Notes: generated by a model not told the origin, from the sequence alone. Shown: positions 38,480 to 47,721, counted from the first letter of the stretch. The stretch is 64,000 nucleotides of DNA from Balneolaceae bacterium (GCA_009711805.1 VEMX01000002.1:30089-94088); one strand, 5' to 3'. Program-made: numbers and translations.

Positions 38480-38880
38480 TGTAAAAAGGATATACCTTAA
38501 AAAGTAAGCCGGTATTTTTACTCGTCCCGGCGCTCCGCCCCGGAATGCTCCATTGAGGTTCAGTCTCATACTTATATGCTTTCATCTCGTCCATATCCCC
38601 ATAAAAAATGTACACAAAACTTCACTCATAACAGTAACCTTCAATGAATGAAGAACCCAATACTCACACAAATCAACATAAAGCCAAAAAATTATTGCTA
38701 TACATTGATCATGTTTTAACCACTCAAGGTGTTCAAGGGTATATACCCTTGAAGTATTTGCGTTCTTTGCTCATCCCAAACCTCCTTAAAAAAATGATTA
38801 AACAACGCTTTTAAATAAGGGATTATGCCCGATAGTCTTTATTTTTAGGGCTCATTTTATAACAATAATTAAATATAGCA

Positions 38881-40242
38881 ATGATAGTATCCAAATTTGG
38901 TGGCACAAGCGTTGGTACTTTCGAGGCAATGCAACGCAGCGCGCGTATTGTAGCTTCGAATACCGATCGGCGTCTTGTAGTAATAAGCGCAACTTCAGGA
39001 ACAACCAACGACCTGGTAGCACTCCAGGACGCAACACTGGATTCAACATCCAAAGAAGAAATCCTTCAGCGAATAGAAAAACGCCACCTTGATATTATCA
39101 CTAAATGCCAGAAACAGGATAAATTGCTTAAGACGTTTCGAAAACAGTTCTCGGAGTTGCGCCTGCACCTTGATGATTCCGGGAGAGATAAACGCTGGAA
39201 AGACCGATTATATGCCTTTGGAGAACTGATGTCGACCAAAATTTTTGTGGAAGTACTTCAGGAACATGGGATTGATGCCCAGTGGCTGGATGCCCGGGAC
39301 GTAATTAAAACCGACTCGGAATTCGGAAATGCCAATCCCATACTGGAATCCATAGGCAAGAAAGCGGCAAAGCTGATCGACAAAACCAAGACTCACCTAA
39401 CCCAGGGTTTTATAGGATCCGATATTTTTGGCAGTACCACCACCATGGGGCGGGGCGGAAGCGATTTTACGGCCGCACTGCTTGCAGAGGCTGTACGCGC
39501 CAATACCCTTGAAATATGGACCGATGTTGCAGGTGTGTTCACGACCGATCCGCGTATTGTACCGGATGCCCAGGCCATTAATGAAATTTCGTTCTCGGAG
39601 GCGGCCGAGCTCTCGGTATTTGGCGGGAAAGTGCTGCACCCTGCCACATTAAAGCCGGCTATTCGTGAAGGGGTAAATGTGCGGGTGGCTTCAAGCCATA
39701 ATCCTGATGAGGCTGGAACCTGGATTGTGAAGGAAGCCGATCACAAACCGGTGATTCGCGCCATCTCGCTTCGTAAAGACCAAACACTGTTGACGGTGAA
39801 CAGCCTTGAAATGCTGCACAAGCACGGATTCTTGGCGCAGTTATTCAGGGTGCTGGCCGATCACCGGATATCGGTAGACCTGGTTACCACCAGTGAGGTT
39901 AGTGTGGCTCTTACCCTGGATACAGCCGTAAATGCAGCCCATAAAGTAGAACTGAATGAGCAGATACTGGATGAACTTAGAAAATTTGCCGAGGTAACTG
40001 TAGAGGAAGATCTGGCTTTGGTTGCCCTGATAGGGAATAACCTGGATTCCACCTCGGGGGTGGTAGGGCCGCTTTTTACCGCTCTTGAGCAGTTCAATAT
40101 CCGGGTGGTATGCCACGGGGCAAGTTCAAATAACCTTTGCTTTATAATAAATGAAGAAGACGCAGAAGACATCATTCGGATGTTGCATGATAAATTTATC
40201 ACAAGGAAAGAAATGCCGGAAGCTAAACCGGAACTCTCTTAA
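38881..40242 (+). CDS. lysC: Aspartate kinase
   Basis: First step of the aspartate pathway: phosphorylates aspartate. Monofunctional, 453 residues. Kinase domain with MIVSKFGGTSVGT, LVVISATSGTTNDL and TTMGRGGSDFTAALLAEAV; C-terminal ACT domains (LLTVNSLEMLHKHGFLAQLFRVLADHRISVDLV, and DSTSGVVGPLFTALEQFNIRVVCHGASSNNLCFII), which normally bind lysine or threonine as feedback inhibitor. It leads a gene run with dapB, dapA and dapD, so lysine/diaminopimelate control is likely. Confidence 0.95.
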   Translation: MIVSKFGGTSVGTFEAMQRSARIVASNTDRRLVVISATSGTTNDLVALQDATLDSTSKEEILQRIEKRHLDIITKCQKQDKLLKTFRKQFSELRLHLDDSGRDKRWKDRLYAFGELMSTKIFVEVLQEHGIDAQWLDARDVIKTDSEFGNANPILESIGKKAAKLIDKTKTHLTQGFIGSDIFGSTTTMGRGGSDFTAALLAEAVRANTLEIWTDVAGVFTTDPRIVPDAQAINEISFSEAAELSVFGGKVLHPATLKPAIREGVNVRVASSHNPDEAGTWIVKEADHKPVIRAISLRKDQTLLTVNSLEMLHKHGFLAQLFRVLADHRISVDLVTTSEVSVALTLDTAVNAAHKVELNEQILDELRKFAEVTVEEDLALVALIGNNLDSTSGVVGPLFTALEQFNIRVVCHGASSNNLCFIINEEDAEDIIRMLHDKFITRKEMPEAKPELS

Positions 40243-40318
40243 CAGCCGAACAACCAAAAACCTGCAGAAAGGATGAAGCCTTTCTCAGGACAATAGTAAA
40301 CCAATTTATTATAAGACA

Positions 40319-41002
40319 ATGAAGATTTCAGTTATTGGAACCGGAAAAACCGGTGGTAAAGTAGTAGAATTATTGGGAGATAATCTTTCCGAAGCATTTG
40401 ATGAAAGTAATCCCCCTACTGTAGAATCGTTGAGGCAGGCAGATGCCGTTATCATTTTTGTACCGGGGGATGCGGTGGGAGATATCATCGAAACCGTCTT
40501 GGATTCAGGAGTGCCAGCAGCTTGGGGTAGTACCGGTTATAGTTGGCCCCGGGATCTGGATAAACAGCTAAAAGACAGAGGGGGAAAATGGGTTTTAGCT
40601 TCTAATTTTAGCCTGGGAATGAACATTATTCGAAAAAATATAGAAACCATCTCGGCGGGTTCTTCTATATTAAAAGAGCCCGGTTTTCGTATTCATGAAG
40701 TTCATCATGTGCATAAAAAAGACGCACCCAGCGGAACAGCTCTTTCCTGGGAAGAATGGCTAAACAAAGATGCAGAGATTACATCGGAACGGGAAGGAGA
40801 TGTGAAAGGTATACATGAGCTAAAGGTGACAACAGAAACCGAAGAAATAACACTTCGGCACAAAGCCCTGGATCGCGCTTTATTTGCCGAAGGAGCCATC
40901 TGGGCAGCAGAACAATTAATAACCAATAAAAACATAAATCCCGGATTAACCGAATTCGGTGATCTTTTTGACAGCGTAATGGAGGATAGAAAAAATGAAT
41001 GA
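40319..41002 (+). CDS. dapB: 4-hydroxy-tetrahydrodipicolinate reductase
   Basis: NAD(P)H-dependent reductase of the diaminopimelate pathway. The 227 residues are short for the family (240-270). N-terminal Rossmann motif (ISVIGTGKTGGKVVELL), then the C-terminal substrate motif VHHVHKKDAPSGTALSWEEWL with the catalytic His and Lys, and SNFSLGMNI. It follows lysC by 76 bases and overlaps dapA by eight. Confidence 0.93.
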   Translation: MKISVIGTGKTGGKVVELLGDNLSEAFDESNPPTVESLRQADAVIIFVPGDAVGDIIETVLDSGVPAAWGSTGYSWPRDLDKQLKDRGGKWVLASNFSLGMNIIRKNIETISAGSSILKEPGFRIHEVHHVHKKDAPSGTALSWEEWLNKDAEITSEREGDVKGIHELKVTTETEEITLRHKALDRALFAEGAIWAAEQLITNKNINPGLTEFGDLFDSVMEDRKNE

Positions 41003-41882
41003 TTTTCCACTTTGGACAGCTATAGTTACCCCCATGAAGACAAACGGAAAAGTAGACTACAAAAGCTTCGAAAAGATTATTCGAAGACAGGAAGAGGCCG
41101 GTAACGGAGTATTAGTGTTGGGAAGTACCGGTGAAGGCCTGAACCTTACATCCGAAGAGAAACGGGAAGTAGTAAGTTTTGCAACTAACCGCGACCTTGA
41201 GGTACCCGTGATGGCAGGCATAGGTGGGTTTGAACTGTCTGCTCAAATTGAATTTATGAACTTTTGTGACGCCGCAGAAGTTGATGCGATGCTCTTGGTT
41301 ACGCCCCTGTATGCTAAACCCGGTCCCGAAGGACAATATGCATGGTTCAGTGAGCTGCTGGCAGAAACAAACACTCCATGTATGCTTTACAATGTTCCTT
41401 CAAGAACGGGAGTAAAGATGGACCCGACGGTTCCGGGACGCCTGGTTAATGAATTTGATAACCTGATGGGAGTAAAAGAAGCCAGTGGCAGTGTGGAAGA
41501 GTTCAAAATGTTCAGGGAAGAAGCTCCTGAGCTTTCGTTTTATAGCGGGGATGATGGAATGACTCCTGCCTTTACTGCAGAGGGAGCCGTTGGCTTGGTT
41601 TCGGTGGCATCTAATGTATGGCCCGAAGAAACACATAAGTATGTAGAGTTATGCCTGAAAGGGGAAACCGAGCGGGTTCTTCCTGTATGGAAGGAAGCTT
41701 CAGCGGCCCTTTTTAGAGCTCCCAACCCTATACCCGCTAAGGTATTGTTGCAAAAAAAGGGATGGATTGAAAGCGACACGGTGCGCCTGCCACTTTCCCT
41801 GAGCGATATTAATGCAGATACTGAAGCTGAGTTATCAGCTGCGGAAGAAAAAATTTCATCCTGGTATTCAACAAATAAATAA
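40995..41882 (+). CDS. dapA: 4-hydroxy-tetrahydrodipicolinate synthase
   Basis: Condenses pyruvate with aspartate semialdehyde. TIM barrel of 295 residues with VLGSTGEGLNLTSEEK, YNVPSRTGVKMDP (catalytic Tyr) and MGVKEASGSVEEF (Schiff-base Lys). Start overlaps the dapB stop; dapD follows 38 bases later. The overlap of dapB and dapA suggests translational coupling. Confidence 0.95.
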   Translation: MNDFPLWTAIVTPMKTNGKVDYKSFEKIIRRQEEAGNGVLVLGSTGEGLNLTSEEKREVVSFATNRDLEVPVMAGIGGFELSAQIEFMNFCDAAEVDAMLLVTPLYAKPGPEGQYAWFSELLAETNTPCMLYNVPSRTGVKMDPTVPGRLVNEFDNLMGVKEASGSVEEFKMFREEAPELSFYSGDDGMTPAFTAEGAVGLVSVASNVWPEETHKYVELCLKGETERVLPVWKEASAALFRAPNPIPAKVLLQKKGWIESDTVRLPLSLSDINADTEAELSAAEEKISSWYSTNK

Positions 41883-41920
41883 GAATCGGAGAGGATCACT
41901 CTCTGGTAAAACCAAAAACA

Positions 41921-42667
41921 ATGTCATATTTAGAAATTTTAGATCAATTAGAAGAAGGAACCCTAAGGTCGGCCAACCCCACAGAGAATGGATGGGAAGC
42001 CAATATAGAAGTTAAAACAGCTATTATAGAGGCCTTCAAGGATGGAGAAAATGTATCTTATGAAGGTATCTATGATGGATTCGTAGATAAGGATAATTTA
42101 CCGCCAAGATACTTTTCTCCCGAGGATGGGGTGCGCCTGGTGCCGGGTGGATCTTCGGTTCGCCGGGGTGCCTACGTGGCAGAAGGGGTAATCATTATGC
42201 CGCCAGCATATATAAATGTGGGTGCCTATGTAGATGAGGGATCTATGGTAGACAGCCACGCCTTGGTAGGGTCTTGCGCACAGATTGGTAAAAATGTGCA
42301 CCTTTCAGCTGGCGTGCAGATTGGCGGGGTGCTGGAGCCTGTAGGTATGAATCCTGTAATTATCGAAGATGATTGCTTTATAGGTGCCGGTGCGGTCATT
42401 GTAGAAGGAATTATGGTTAAGAAGGGAGCTGTGATTGCCCCGGGAGTAACGCTTTCGAAGTCAATTCCGGTGTATGATACCGTTAATGAAAAGGTATTGG
42501 AACGAGGTTCAGCTATTCCTGAAAATGCAGTGGTAATTCCGGGAAGTCGCCCTGTCAATAACAGCTGGGCTAAATCGGAAGGCTTAAGCATGGCTTGCCC
42601 TATTATTGTGAAATACCGGGATGAGGGCAGTAATGCTTCTCTTGAACTGGAAGATGCGCTTAGGTAG
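41921..42667 (+). CDS. dapD: Tetrahydrodipicolinate N-succinyltransferase
   Basis: Transfers succinyl from succinyl-CoA to tetrahydrodipicolinate. The 248-residue protein has a left-handed beta-helix of hexapeptide repeats (VAEGVIIMPPAYINVGAYVDEGSMVDSHALVGSCAQIGKNVHLS, IIEDDCFIGAGAVIVEGIMVKKGAVIAPGV). Its presence indicates the succinylase branch for meso-diaminopimelate; dapC, dapE and dapF are not in this window. Confidence 0.94.
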   Translation: MSYLEILDQLEEGTLRSANPTENGWEANIEVKTAIIEAFKDGENVSYEGIYDGFVDKDNLPPRYFSPEDGVRLVPGGSSVRRGAYVAEGVIIMPPAYINVGAYVDEGSMVDSHALVGSCAQIGKNVHLSAGVQIGGVLEPVGMNPVIIEDDCFIGAGAVIVEGIMVKKGAVIAPGVTLSKSIPVYDTVNEKVLERGSAIPENAVVIPGSRPVNNSWAKSEGLSMACPIIVKYRDEGSNASLELEDALR

Positions 42668-42671
42668 TGAT

Positions 42672-42710
42672 TCAATTATCAATTATCAATTAAGAATTAT
42701 CAATTAAGAA
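42672..42710. repeat. Short AT-rich direct repeat
   Basis: Repeated CAATTATCAATT and AATTATCAATTAAGAA units directly after dapD. A related CCAATTGACAACTCTTAATTGACAATTG stretch lies at 52120-52147. Function unknown; possibly remnants of an interspersed repeat. Confidence 0.5.
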
Positions 42711-42850
42711 TGGGAGAATTTTTAGTGGGGTGTTGTACTGGGGAGGGGGATCTTTCCAGTAAATTGGTCTGTGGATATTTTTGAATTATTTGTTTTTAGG
42801 AGGAATTTCCAAAATATTGACTTTGTAACTCTTTGAAATTAGGTTGGGTT

Positions 42851-43321
42851 ATGAAGAAAATTATATTGATTCCTATAGCTATTCTGTTTCTCGCTAACTG
42901 TTCAGACAGTGGCTTAAATTTAAATGTGTCTGAAATAGAACAGGATTTTAGTCACATTGAGGATCCCAGGGAACGTTGGGAAGCCTATCAACTTGAAGAT
43001 TATTATATAGAACAAACCTGGGTTTGCGAATGTCAGCCACCAAGCGGTGCTGATACCTATATCCTGCAGGGAAAGATTTTGCAATATATTTTCCATGAAG
43101 ATCCTTCCAGCGGCAGGGATAAAGAATACAGAGCGACAAAAATCATGACTGTTGATGAGGCTTTTGATTTAATTGAAAGCTACCAGGGAAATGCGTACTC
43201 CGTCGAAATTAAGTATCATCCAAGATTTGGTTATCCTACCGAAATAAATATCGATATAATGGAAAATGTAGCGGATGAAGAAATCCACCACAACTTCAGA
43301 AATCTCAAAAGAATTAACTAA
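42851..43321 (+). CDS. Small lipoprotein, DUF6174-like
   Basis: Predicted lipoprotein of 156 residues. The ATG at 42851 is chosen because it gives a clean signal peptide and lipobox (IAILFLANC); an upstream alternative at 42833 adds six residues. The mature part (ERWEAYQLEDYYIEQTWVCECQPP, TVDEAFDLIESY, SVEIKYHPRFGYPTEINID) resembles DUF6174 proteins, which share the x-Y-x-CxC...G-Y-P-x-x-I-x-x-D pattern. A WVCEC motif could be redox active or metal binding. It is a single gene between the lysine genes and the convergent acidic protein. Confidence 0.75.
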   Translation: MKKIILIPIAILFLANCSDSGLNLNVSEIEQDFSHIEDPRERWEAYQLEDYYIEQTWVCECQPPSGADTYILQGKILQYIFHEDPSSGRDKEYRATKIMTVDEAFDLIESYQGNAYSVEIKYHPRFGYPTEINIDIMENVADEEIHHNFRNLKRIN

Positions 43322-43350
43322 TAGTTCGCTTTTAGTGTATTTTTAAACAC

Positions 43351-43596
43351 CTATAAAGGCAACAGCATGATCTCCTCAAAATCAAGATCCAGTTCCTCTA
43401 AAACAGGTCCAGCTATTTCTTCAATTTCTTCTTCAGAATAGTCGTTCAATCCCTCCAGTTTTACATATAGAATTTCATTTTGTTCATCAATAAGAAAGTC
43501 GGCGTTATCTGATTCGAAAATTTCTTTTAAAGTTTTAACCAGAAATTCTACATCTTCGACAAAAGCTTGCAATTCTTCTTCGGTAGGTTCACTCAT
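43351..43596 (-). CDS. Small acidic conserved protein
   Basis: Protein of 81 residues, strongly acidic (about 27 Asp/Glu), with alternating helix and strand pattern (VEFLVKTLKEIFES, NEILYVKLEGL, EEEIEEIAGPVLEELDLDFEEIMLLPL). No motif recognised. It is convergent with the lipoprotein gene and divergent from anmK with a 38-base spacer, so it may share that promoter region. Confidence 0.65.
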   Translation of the reverse strand: MSEPTEEELQAFVEDVEFLVKTLKEIFESDNADFLIDEQNEILYVKLEGLNDYSEEEIEEIAGPVLEELDLDFEEIMLLPL

Positions 43597-43634
43597 TTTT
43601 CATAGGTTTAATTCATGTCAAAAATAGGGATGCT

Positions 43635-44810
43635 ATGAACAAACAGCTAACGAAACTAAACCAGGTTGCTCAAAAAAAAGAACGGCTCATATTGGGGCTA
43701 ATGTCGGGGACATCTTTGGATGGACTGGATGTGGCTTTATGTCGAATTTCAGGGTTTGGCAGAGAAACCGACATCGACGTATTGAATTTTGAGACTCGCG
43801 AATATCCGGCCCAAATGCAGCAGCGGTTGAAAGCTGTACAATCCCGGGATTCTACCGATACCCGTGAACTTACCAGCTTACATTCTGAGTTAGGGGTGTA
43901 TTACGCAGAAGTTGTATTAGGCTGCTTAAAGGAATGGGGAGTACCTGCAGACCAAATAGATCTAACTGGCAGCCATGGACAAACGGTATATCATGCACCG
44001 GCAGAGATTCAGGGAGAGATTAATAGTACCCTGCAGATTGTGGATGGAGATCATATTGCTGTTAACACAGGAATCATTACAATTTCTGATTTTCGTCAAA
44101 AGCATACGGCCGCCGGGGGAGAAGGTGCCCCCCTTGCGGCAATATTTGATGAATGCTTATTTAGAACGGAACGGAACAACCGAATGCTGTTAAACCTTGG
44201 CGGAATTTCTAACTTTACCTGGCTTCCGTCTGCTAAATCCAGGGAGCTTGTAACCGGAGATATTGGCCCGGCCAATACGTTAATAAATGAGGCCATGCAG
44301 AAATATTTTAATCGTCCTTTTGATAAAGGAGGAAAAGTAGCTCAACGGGGAACCGTTCATTCCGAAATGGTCCGCTATGTACTTTTGGAACCCTACTTCC
44401 GAAAGTCATTTCCCAAAACAACCGGTCAGGAAGACTTTAGGCTCAACTATATTGAGGAACTAATGAAAGGACATGGTATAGAACTATCGAAGGAAGATTT
44501 AGTAGCTTCTCTCACAGCTATCACTTCGCAGAGTATAAGTCGGGTTGCAGATCAAATTGCGGGAGACACTGAGTTTGAGATGTATGTGAGCGGTGGAGGC
44601 GTACATAACCATGCTGTTATGGAGGATCTGAAAAAAAGGATTCCTCAGGCTACATTTAAAGATCCGGAGGAATTGGGGATTTCATCTGATGCCAAAGAAG
44701 CCGCTATGATGGCCTTTTTTGCCAATGAATTTGTAGCAGGAAATGGATTCAGGATTCCGGGTATATCAGAGAGTAAAATTCAGCTTGGTAAATTGTCGTT
44801 TGGGAAATAG
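43635..44810 (+). CDS. anmK: Anhydro-N-acetylmuramic acid kinase
   Basis: Phosphorylates and opens 1,6-anhydro-MurNAc during cell-wall recycling. 391 residues of the ASKHA fold with LGLMSGTSLDGLDVALCRI, TGSHGQTVYH, SDFRQKHTAAGGEGAPLAAIFD, LLNLGGISNFTWLP and the C-terminal YVSGGGVHN. No murQ neighbour is present. The 3' flank (44811-45428) holds repeats, not genes. Confidence 0.95.
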   Translation: MNKQLTKLNQVAQKKERLILGLMSGTSLDGLDVALCRISGFGRETDIDVLNFETREYPAQMQQRLKAVQSRDSTDTRELTSLHSELGVYYAEVVLGCLKEWGVPADQIDLTGSHGQTVYHAPAEIQGEINSTLQIVDGDHIAVNTGIITISDFRQKHTAAGGEGAPLAAIFDECLFRTERNNRMLLNLGGISNFTWLPSAKSRELVTGDIGPANTLINEAMQKYFNRPFDKGGKVAQRGTVHSEMVRYVLLEPYFRKSFPKTTGQEDFRLNYIEELMKGHGIELSKEDLVASLTAITSQSISRVADQIAGDTEFEMYVSGGGVHNHAVMEDLKKRIPQATFKDPEELGISSDAKEAAMMAFFANEFVAGNGFRIPGISESKIQLGKLSFGK

Positions 44811-44878
44811 TTCTGCGGAGAAAGGAAGGGGCCGCATTGATATAGACGTGGCCAGAATCCTCAATATAATAGCCCCCC

Positions 44879-45114
44879 TTAACCCGGATTATTCACCAAG
44901 AAATTTAATCGTAGGCAAGGCGAAGTGGAAATGGGAACGGAAGGGTACTGTGGTACCCTGAGTACCCCAATTTTCACTTGAACGCAGCGTACGGGGAAAT
45001 TTCGCTGCCTAATCCGTACCTCAAAATTGGGCTATTACATAAAGCAATTCAACGGTAATATATTCAAGTATATAGATCGCCATTTTGCATCCATTCGTGA
45101 ATAATTCGGGTTAA
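44879..45114. repeat. MITE-like palindromic element with terminal inverted repeats
   Basis: 18-bp terminal inverted repeats, TTAACCCGGATTATTCAC at 44879-44896 and GTGAATAATTCGGGTTAA at 45097-45114, differ at one base. The 236-bp interior also folds (CCCAATTTT against AAAATTGGG; GCAGCG against CGCTGC; GGGTACTGTGGTACCC). Its right half, 44999-45114, recurs at 47261-47376 with 3 mismatches in 116 bases. It has no coding capacity, so it would depend on an enzyme elsewhere. Confidence 0.75.
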
Positions 45115-45157
45115 CCAGGGGATGGGCTGGAATTTCTATATTTGGTGGCATTATTTA

Positions 45158-45354
45158 CCCACCCTCCCCAATACTCGGGGCCTCCGGGGAGGGGAAGTTC
45201 GTTGGTGTGAATTGTAGATGATTCATGATATTTTTTTGTGGGTGGAATTTCCAATGCAGCAAACAATCTAAATCAAAGCGTTCCCCTCTCCAGAGGGGAC
45301 AGGGGTGGGTCACTTGTTATAAAACCATAATGTACCTTGAGGGGCGTGCCCCTC
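45158..45354. repeat. GC-rich palindromic intergenic repeats
   Basis: Several small palindromes: CCCACCCTCCCC opposite a later GGGGACAGGGGTGGGT, CCCCTCTCCAGAGGGG at 45283-45298 and GAGGGGCGTGCCCCTC at 45339-45354. They lie before the CDF gene and look like an interspersed intergenic repeat. I see no gene in this stretch. Confidence 0.5.
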
Positions 45355-45428
45355 GGGGTAGTTCATTCCCAGCTAAGAAATCTGTATTGGCAGAAGTATC
45401 TTCCAAACTATTCTTTTACTTTAAGTGC

Positions 45429-46412
45429 ATGTCGCAGGCCAAACAAAATATTAGGGTTCAGAAGTATATAGTTGGGGTGGCTTTACTCCTATTTGTCCTC
45501 AAGATGATAGCCTGGTATCTGACTCAATCGGTTGCCATTCTTACTGATGGGCTTGAGAGCATTGTTAATGTAGTCAGCGGTTTTATAGGATTGTACAGTT
45601 TGCGTTTTTCCTCAAAACCCCGCGATTCCAATCATCCCTATGGACACGGCAAAATTGAATTTATATCAGCGGGTATTGAAGGGACTTTAATTACTTTAGC
45701 CGGCTTGTGGATCATTATTGAAGCCATAGGAAGTTTTATTAACCCCAAGCCGCTGCAAAGTCTGGATGCGGGAATTATTTTGGTGGCCGTGTCGGGCGGG
45801 ATTAATTTTTTGTTTGGCACCTGGGCCTATAAAACAGGTACAAAAAATAACTCTCTTGCATTACAAGCCAGCGGAAGGCATCTGCAAACCGATACCTATA
45901 CTACCCTGGGTATCGTAGCCGGTTTGATTCTCATTCGCTTTACCGGTGTTCTTTGGATTGATGGAGCGGTAGCTTTTATCTTTGCCCTGTTCATCATGCA
46001 TATGGGATTTCGCATTTTAAGGGAAGCTGTGGCAGGGATTATGGACGAAAGCGATGAGCAATTACTGGCAGAGATGGTAGCCACCTTGCAAGCCAATCGC
46101 GAACCCAATTGGATAGATCTGCATAATCTCAGGATCATAAAATACGGGCGAATTCTGCATGTAGACTGTCACCTGACGGTTCCCTGGTATCTGAATGTGA
46201 AAGAGGCCCATAATGAAGTAAAAAAACTGGAACAACAGATTGCCCGAAAGTTTGGGAAGCGTATAGAACTGTTTGTTCACACCGATTACTGCCTGGAATT
46301 TTCCTGTCCGTTATGCACCGTCAAAGATTGCCGGGTGCGGAAACATCCTTTCGCAAAAAAGAAAACCTGGACGGTCCAAAATGTATCCCCGAATGAGAAG
46401 CACCAGTGGTAG
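45429..46412 (+). CDS. Cation diffusion facilitator (zinc/iron-type) transporter
   Basis: Inner-membrane divalent-cation/proton antiporter of 327 residues. The ATG at 45429 (MSQAKQN) is preferred; an open frame extends upstream through repeat sequence that is not protein-like. Six TM segments; ligand motifs LTDGLESIVNVVSG in TM2 and HLQTDTYTT in TM5; the NHPYGHGKIEFIS loop is typical of the family. The cytoplasmic domain ends in a Cys-rich tail (YCLEFSCPLCTVKDCRVRKHPF), an extra putative metal site beyond the usual CDF end. Confidence 0.9.
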   Translation: MSQAKQNIRVQKYIVGVALLLFVLKMIAWYLTQSVAILTDGLESIVNVVSGFIGLYSLRFSSKPRDSNHPYGHGKIEFISAGIEGTLITLAGLWIIIEAIGSFINPKPLQSLDAGIILVAVSGGINFLFGTWAYKTGTKNNSLALQASGRHLQTDTYTTLGIVAGLILIRFTGVLWIDGAVAFIFALFIMHMGFRILREAVAGIMDESDEQLLAEMVATLQANREPNWIDLHNLRIIKYGRILHVDCHLTVPWYLNVKEAHNEVKKLEQQIARKFGKRIELFVHTDYCLEFSCPLCTVKDCRVRKHPFAKKKTWTVQNVSPNEKHQW

Positions 46413-46451
46413 AATGGTTAAACTACAGGCAAAAGTTAAAGAATACAGACC

Positions 46452-46904
46452 ATGACAAAATCTGAGATAGAAGCATACTTGTACAAACATATTCCGGTAA
46501 CCCAGGCACTGGGGGTGAAGGTTGTACATTTCAGTAACAGCCGGGTGGAGTTGAGTGCTCCTTTATCAAATAATATCAACCATCGCTTTACGGCTTTTGG
46601 CGGGAGCATCAGCAGTTTGTTGATTACAACGGCCTGGTCGTACCTGCGGCTTCTTTTTGATGATGAGGGTGAGGGGCAGATCCCGAGAATTGTCATAGGA
46701 AAGAGTAATACAAATTACCTCAAGCCCATCGTTTCTGATTTTTCTTCCGAACTGCTGATACCAGACGAGGATACGCTAAATCATTTTATAGAAATGTACC
46801 ACCGCTTTGGCAAAGCCCGCATCACCCTGAAGGCAAAAATTGAAGAAGACGATGCAACCTATGCTGAATTTGAAGGGGATTTTGTAGTGATGGAAAGAAA
46901 GTGA
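46452..46904 (+). CDS. YiiD-type hotdog thioesterase domain protein
   Basis: Stand-alone hotdog-fold protein of 150 residues, similar to the C-terminal thioesterase domain of YiiD. Features: LGVKVVHFSNSRVELSAPLSNNINHRFTAFGGSISSL (the Asn/His-Gly region of the hotdog helix), KSNTNYLKPIVSDFSSELLIP, and a final strand YAEFEGDFVVME. The substrate acyl group is unknown. It starts 39 bases after the CDF gene. The 233 bases after it (46905-47137) show no gene and mark the border of the integron region. Confidence 0.85.
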   Translation: MTKSEIEAYLYKHIPVTQALGVKVVHFSNSRVELSAPLSNNINHRFTAFGGSISSLLITTAWSYLRLLFDDEGEGQIPRIVIGKSNTNYLKPIVSDFSSELLIPDEDTLNHFIEMYHRFGKARITLKAKIEEDDATYAEFEGDFVVMERK

Positions 46905-47137
46905 GAGGGCAGAAGTGAAAAATTTCCATGCCTTAGCATAAGTTTCCATCTCCTTCAACGAATAAGATCCCGGCTCCCGTCCGGGATAACTGCCTTATAA
47001 AATTTGGACTGTGGTATTAAAACATCTACCCACCGTTCAATCATTGCGGGCATAGATCCTCGATCTCCTTAATACGGGCAACGCTCTGTCCATTTGCCCA
47101 TTGTTATTCATTCCAACTTGATATGTGTTTGGCTGAA

Positions 47138-47721
47138 CTACAGAGTATCTGCGGGACTTTTAACGCCTCTGCCACCACGATTTAGAATATGAGTGTAAAC
47201 CATAGTTGTTTCTACATTTTTGTGTCCCAATAATTCCTGAACGGTTCGTATGTCATAACCATTTCGCCGCCTAATCCGTACCTCAAAATTGGGCTATTAT
47301 ATAAAGCAATTCAACGATAATATATTCAAGTATATAGATCGCCATTTTGCATCCATTCGTGAATAATTCGGGTTAACACCCTTTTGGCTTCTCCCCCGGT
47401 AAGTACAACGGGGAGTTTTTGAGGTTTTTTTGCCCTTTTTAAATCCTTCAATTCGTCCAATGGTTGCTCCAGAATATGCTTATACAAAAACACGATAGCA
47501 CACAGCGCCTGATTTTGAGTTGAAGCCGCCACATTCTTATCCGTAGACAGATAGTTCAGGGAATCCACTATCTCAGGCGCTGCCATGTTATTGGGATGTT
47601 TGAGCTCATGAAAATAGACAAAACGTTTCACCCAATTGGTGTAGGCCTGCTCGGTTCGGTAGCTGTATCCCCGCCTTCTGATTTCCGTTCTAAGTGCGGT
47701 TAGTAGTTTAGATTTTTCCAT
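47138..47721 (-). pseudogene. Integron-type tyrosine recombinase, internally deleted
   Basis: Two parts of one integrase on the minus strand. The N-terminal part (47377-47721; LLTALRTEIRRRGYSYRTEQAYTNWVKRFVYFH, KRAKKPQKLPVVLTGGEAKRVL) is the SAM-like DNA-binding domain of IntI-type recombinases. The C-terminal part (47138-47260; [40 protein letters not shown]) has the LGH motif and nucleophile Tyr and the typical IntI ending. The catalytic middle with the first Arg is missing; 116 bases of a palindromic repeat sit in its place. It reads away from the attC array, the standard integron orientation. It cannot be an active recombinase as it stands. Confidence 0.88.
47261..47376. repeat. Half-copy of the MITE-like element inside the integrase remnant
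   Basis: 116 bases nearly identical (3 mismatches) to 44999-45114, ending in the terminal repeat GTGAATAATTCGGGTTAA at 47359-47376. The left half of the element is missing, which suggests insertion followed by a deletion that removed half the element together with the integrase core. Confidence 0.85.

Noticed and set aside
42672..42710. CRISPR-like repeat after dapD
   Set aside because: Units are AT-rich, adjacent and without spacers.
44879..45114. An attC site left of the integrase
   Set aside because: It has long perfect terminal repeats and no GTTAnnC right end or single-base bulge; it fits a MITE-like element better.
45225..45428. N-terminal extension of the CDF transporter
   Set aside because: The extra 68 codons run through palindromic repeat DNA and do not look like transporter sequence; ATG 45429 gives the normal length.
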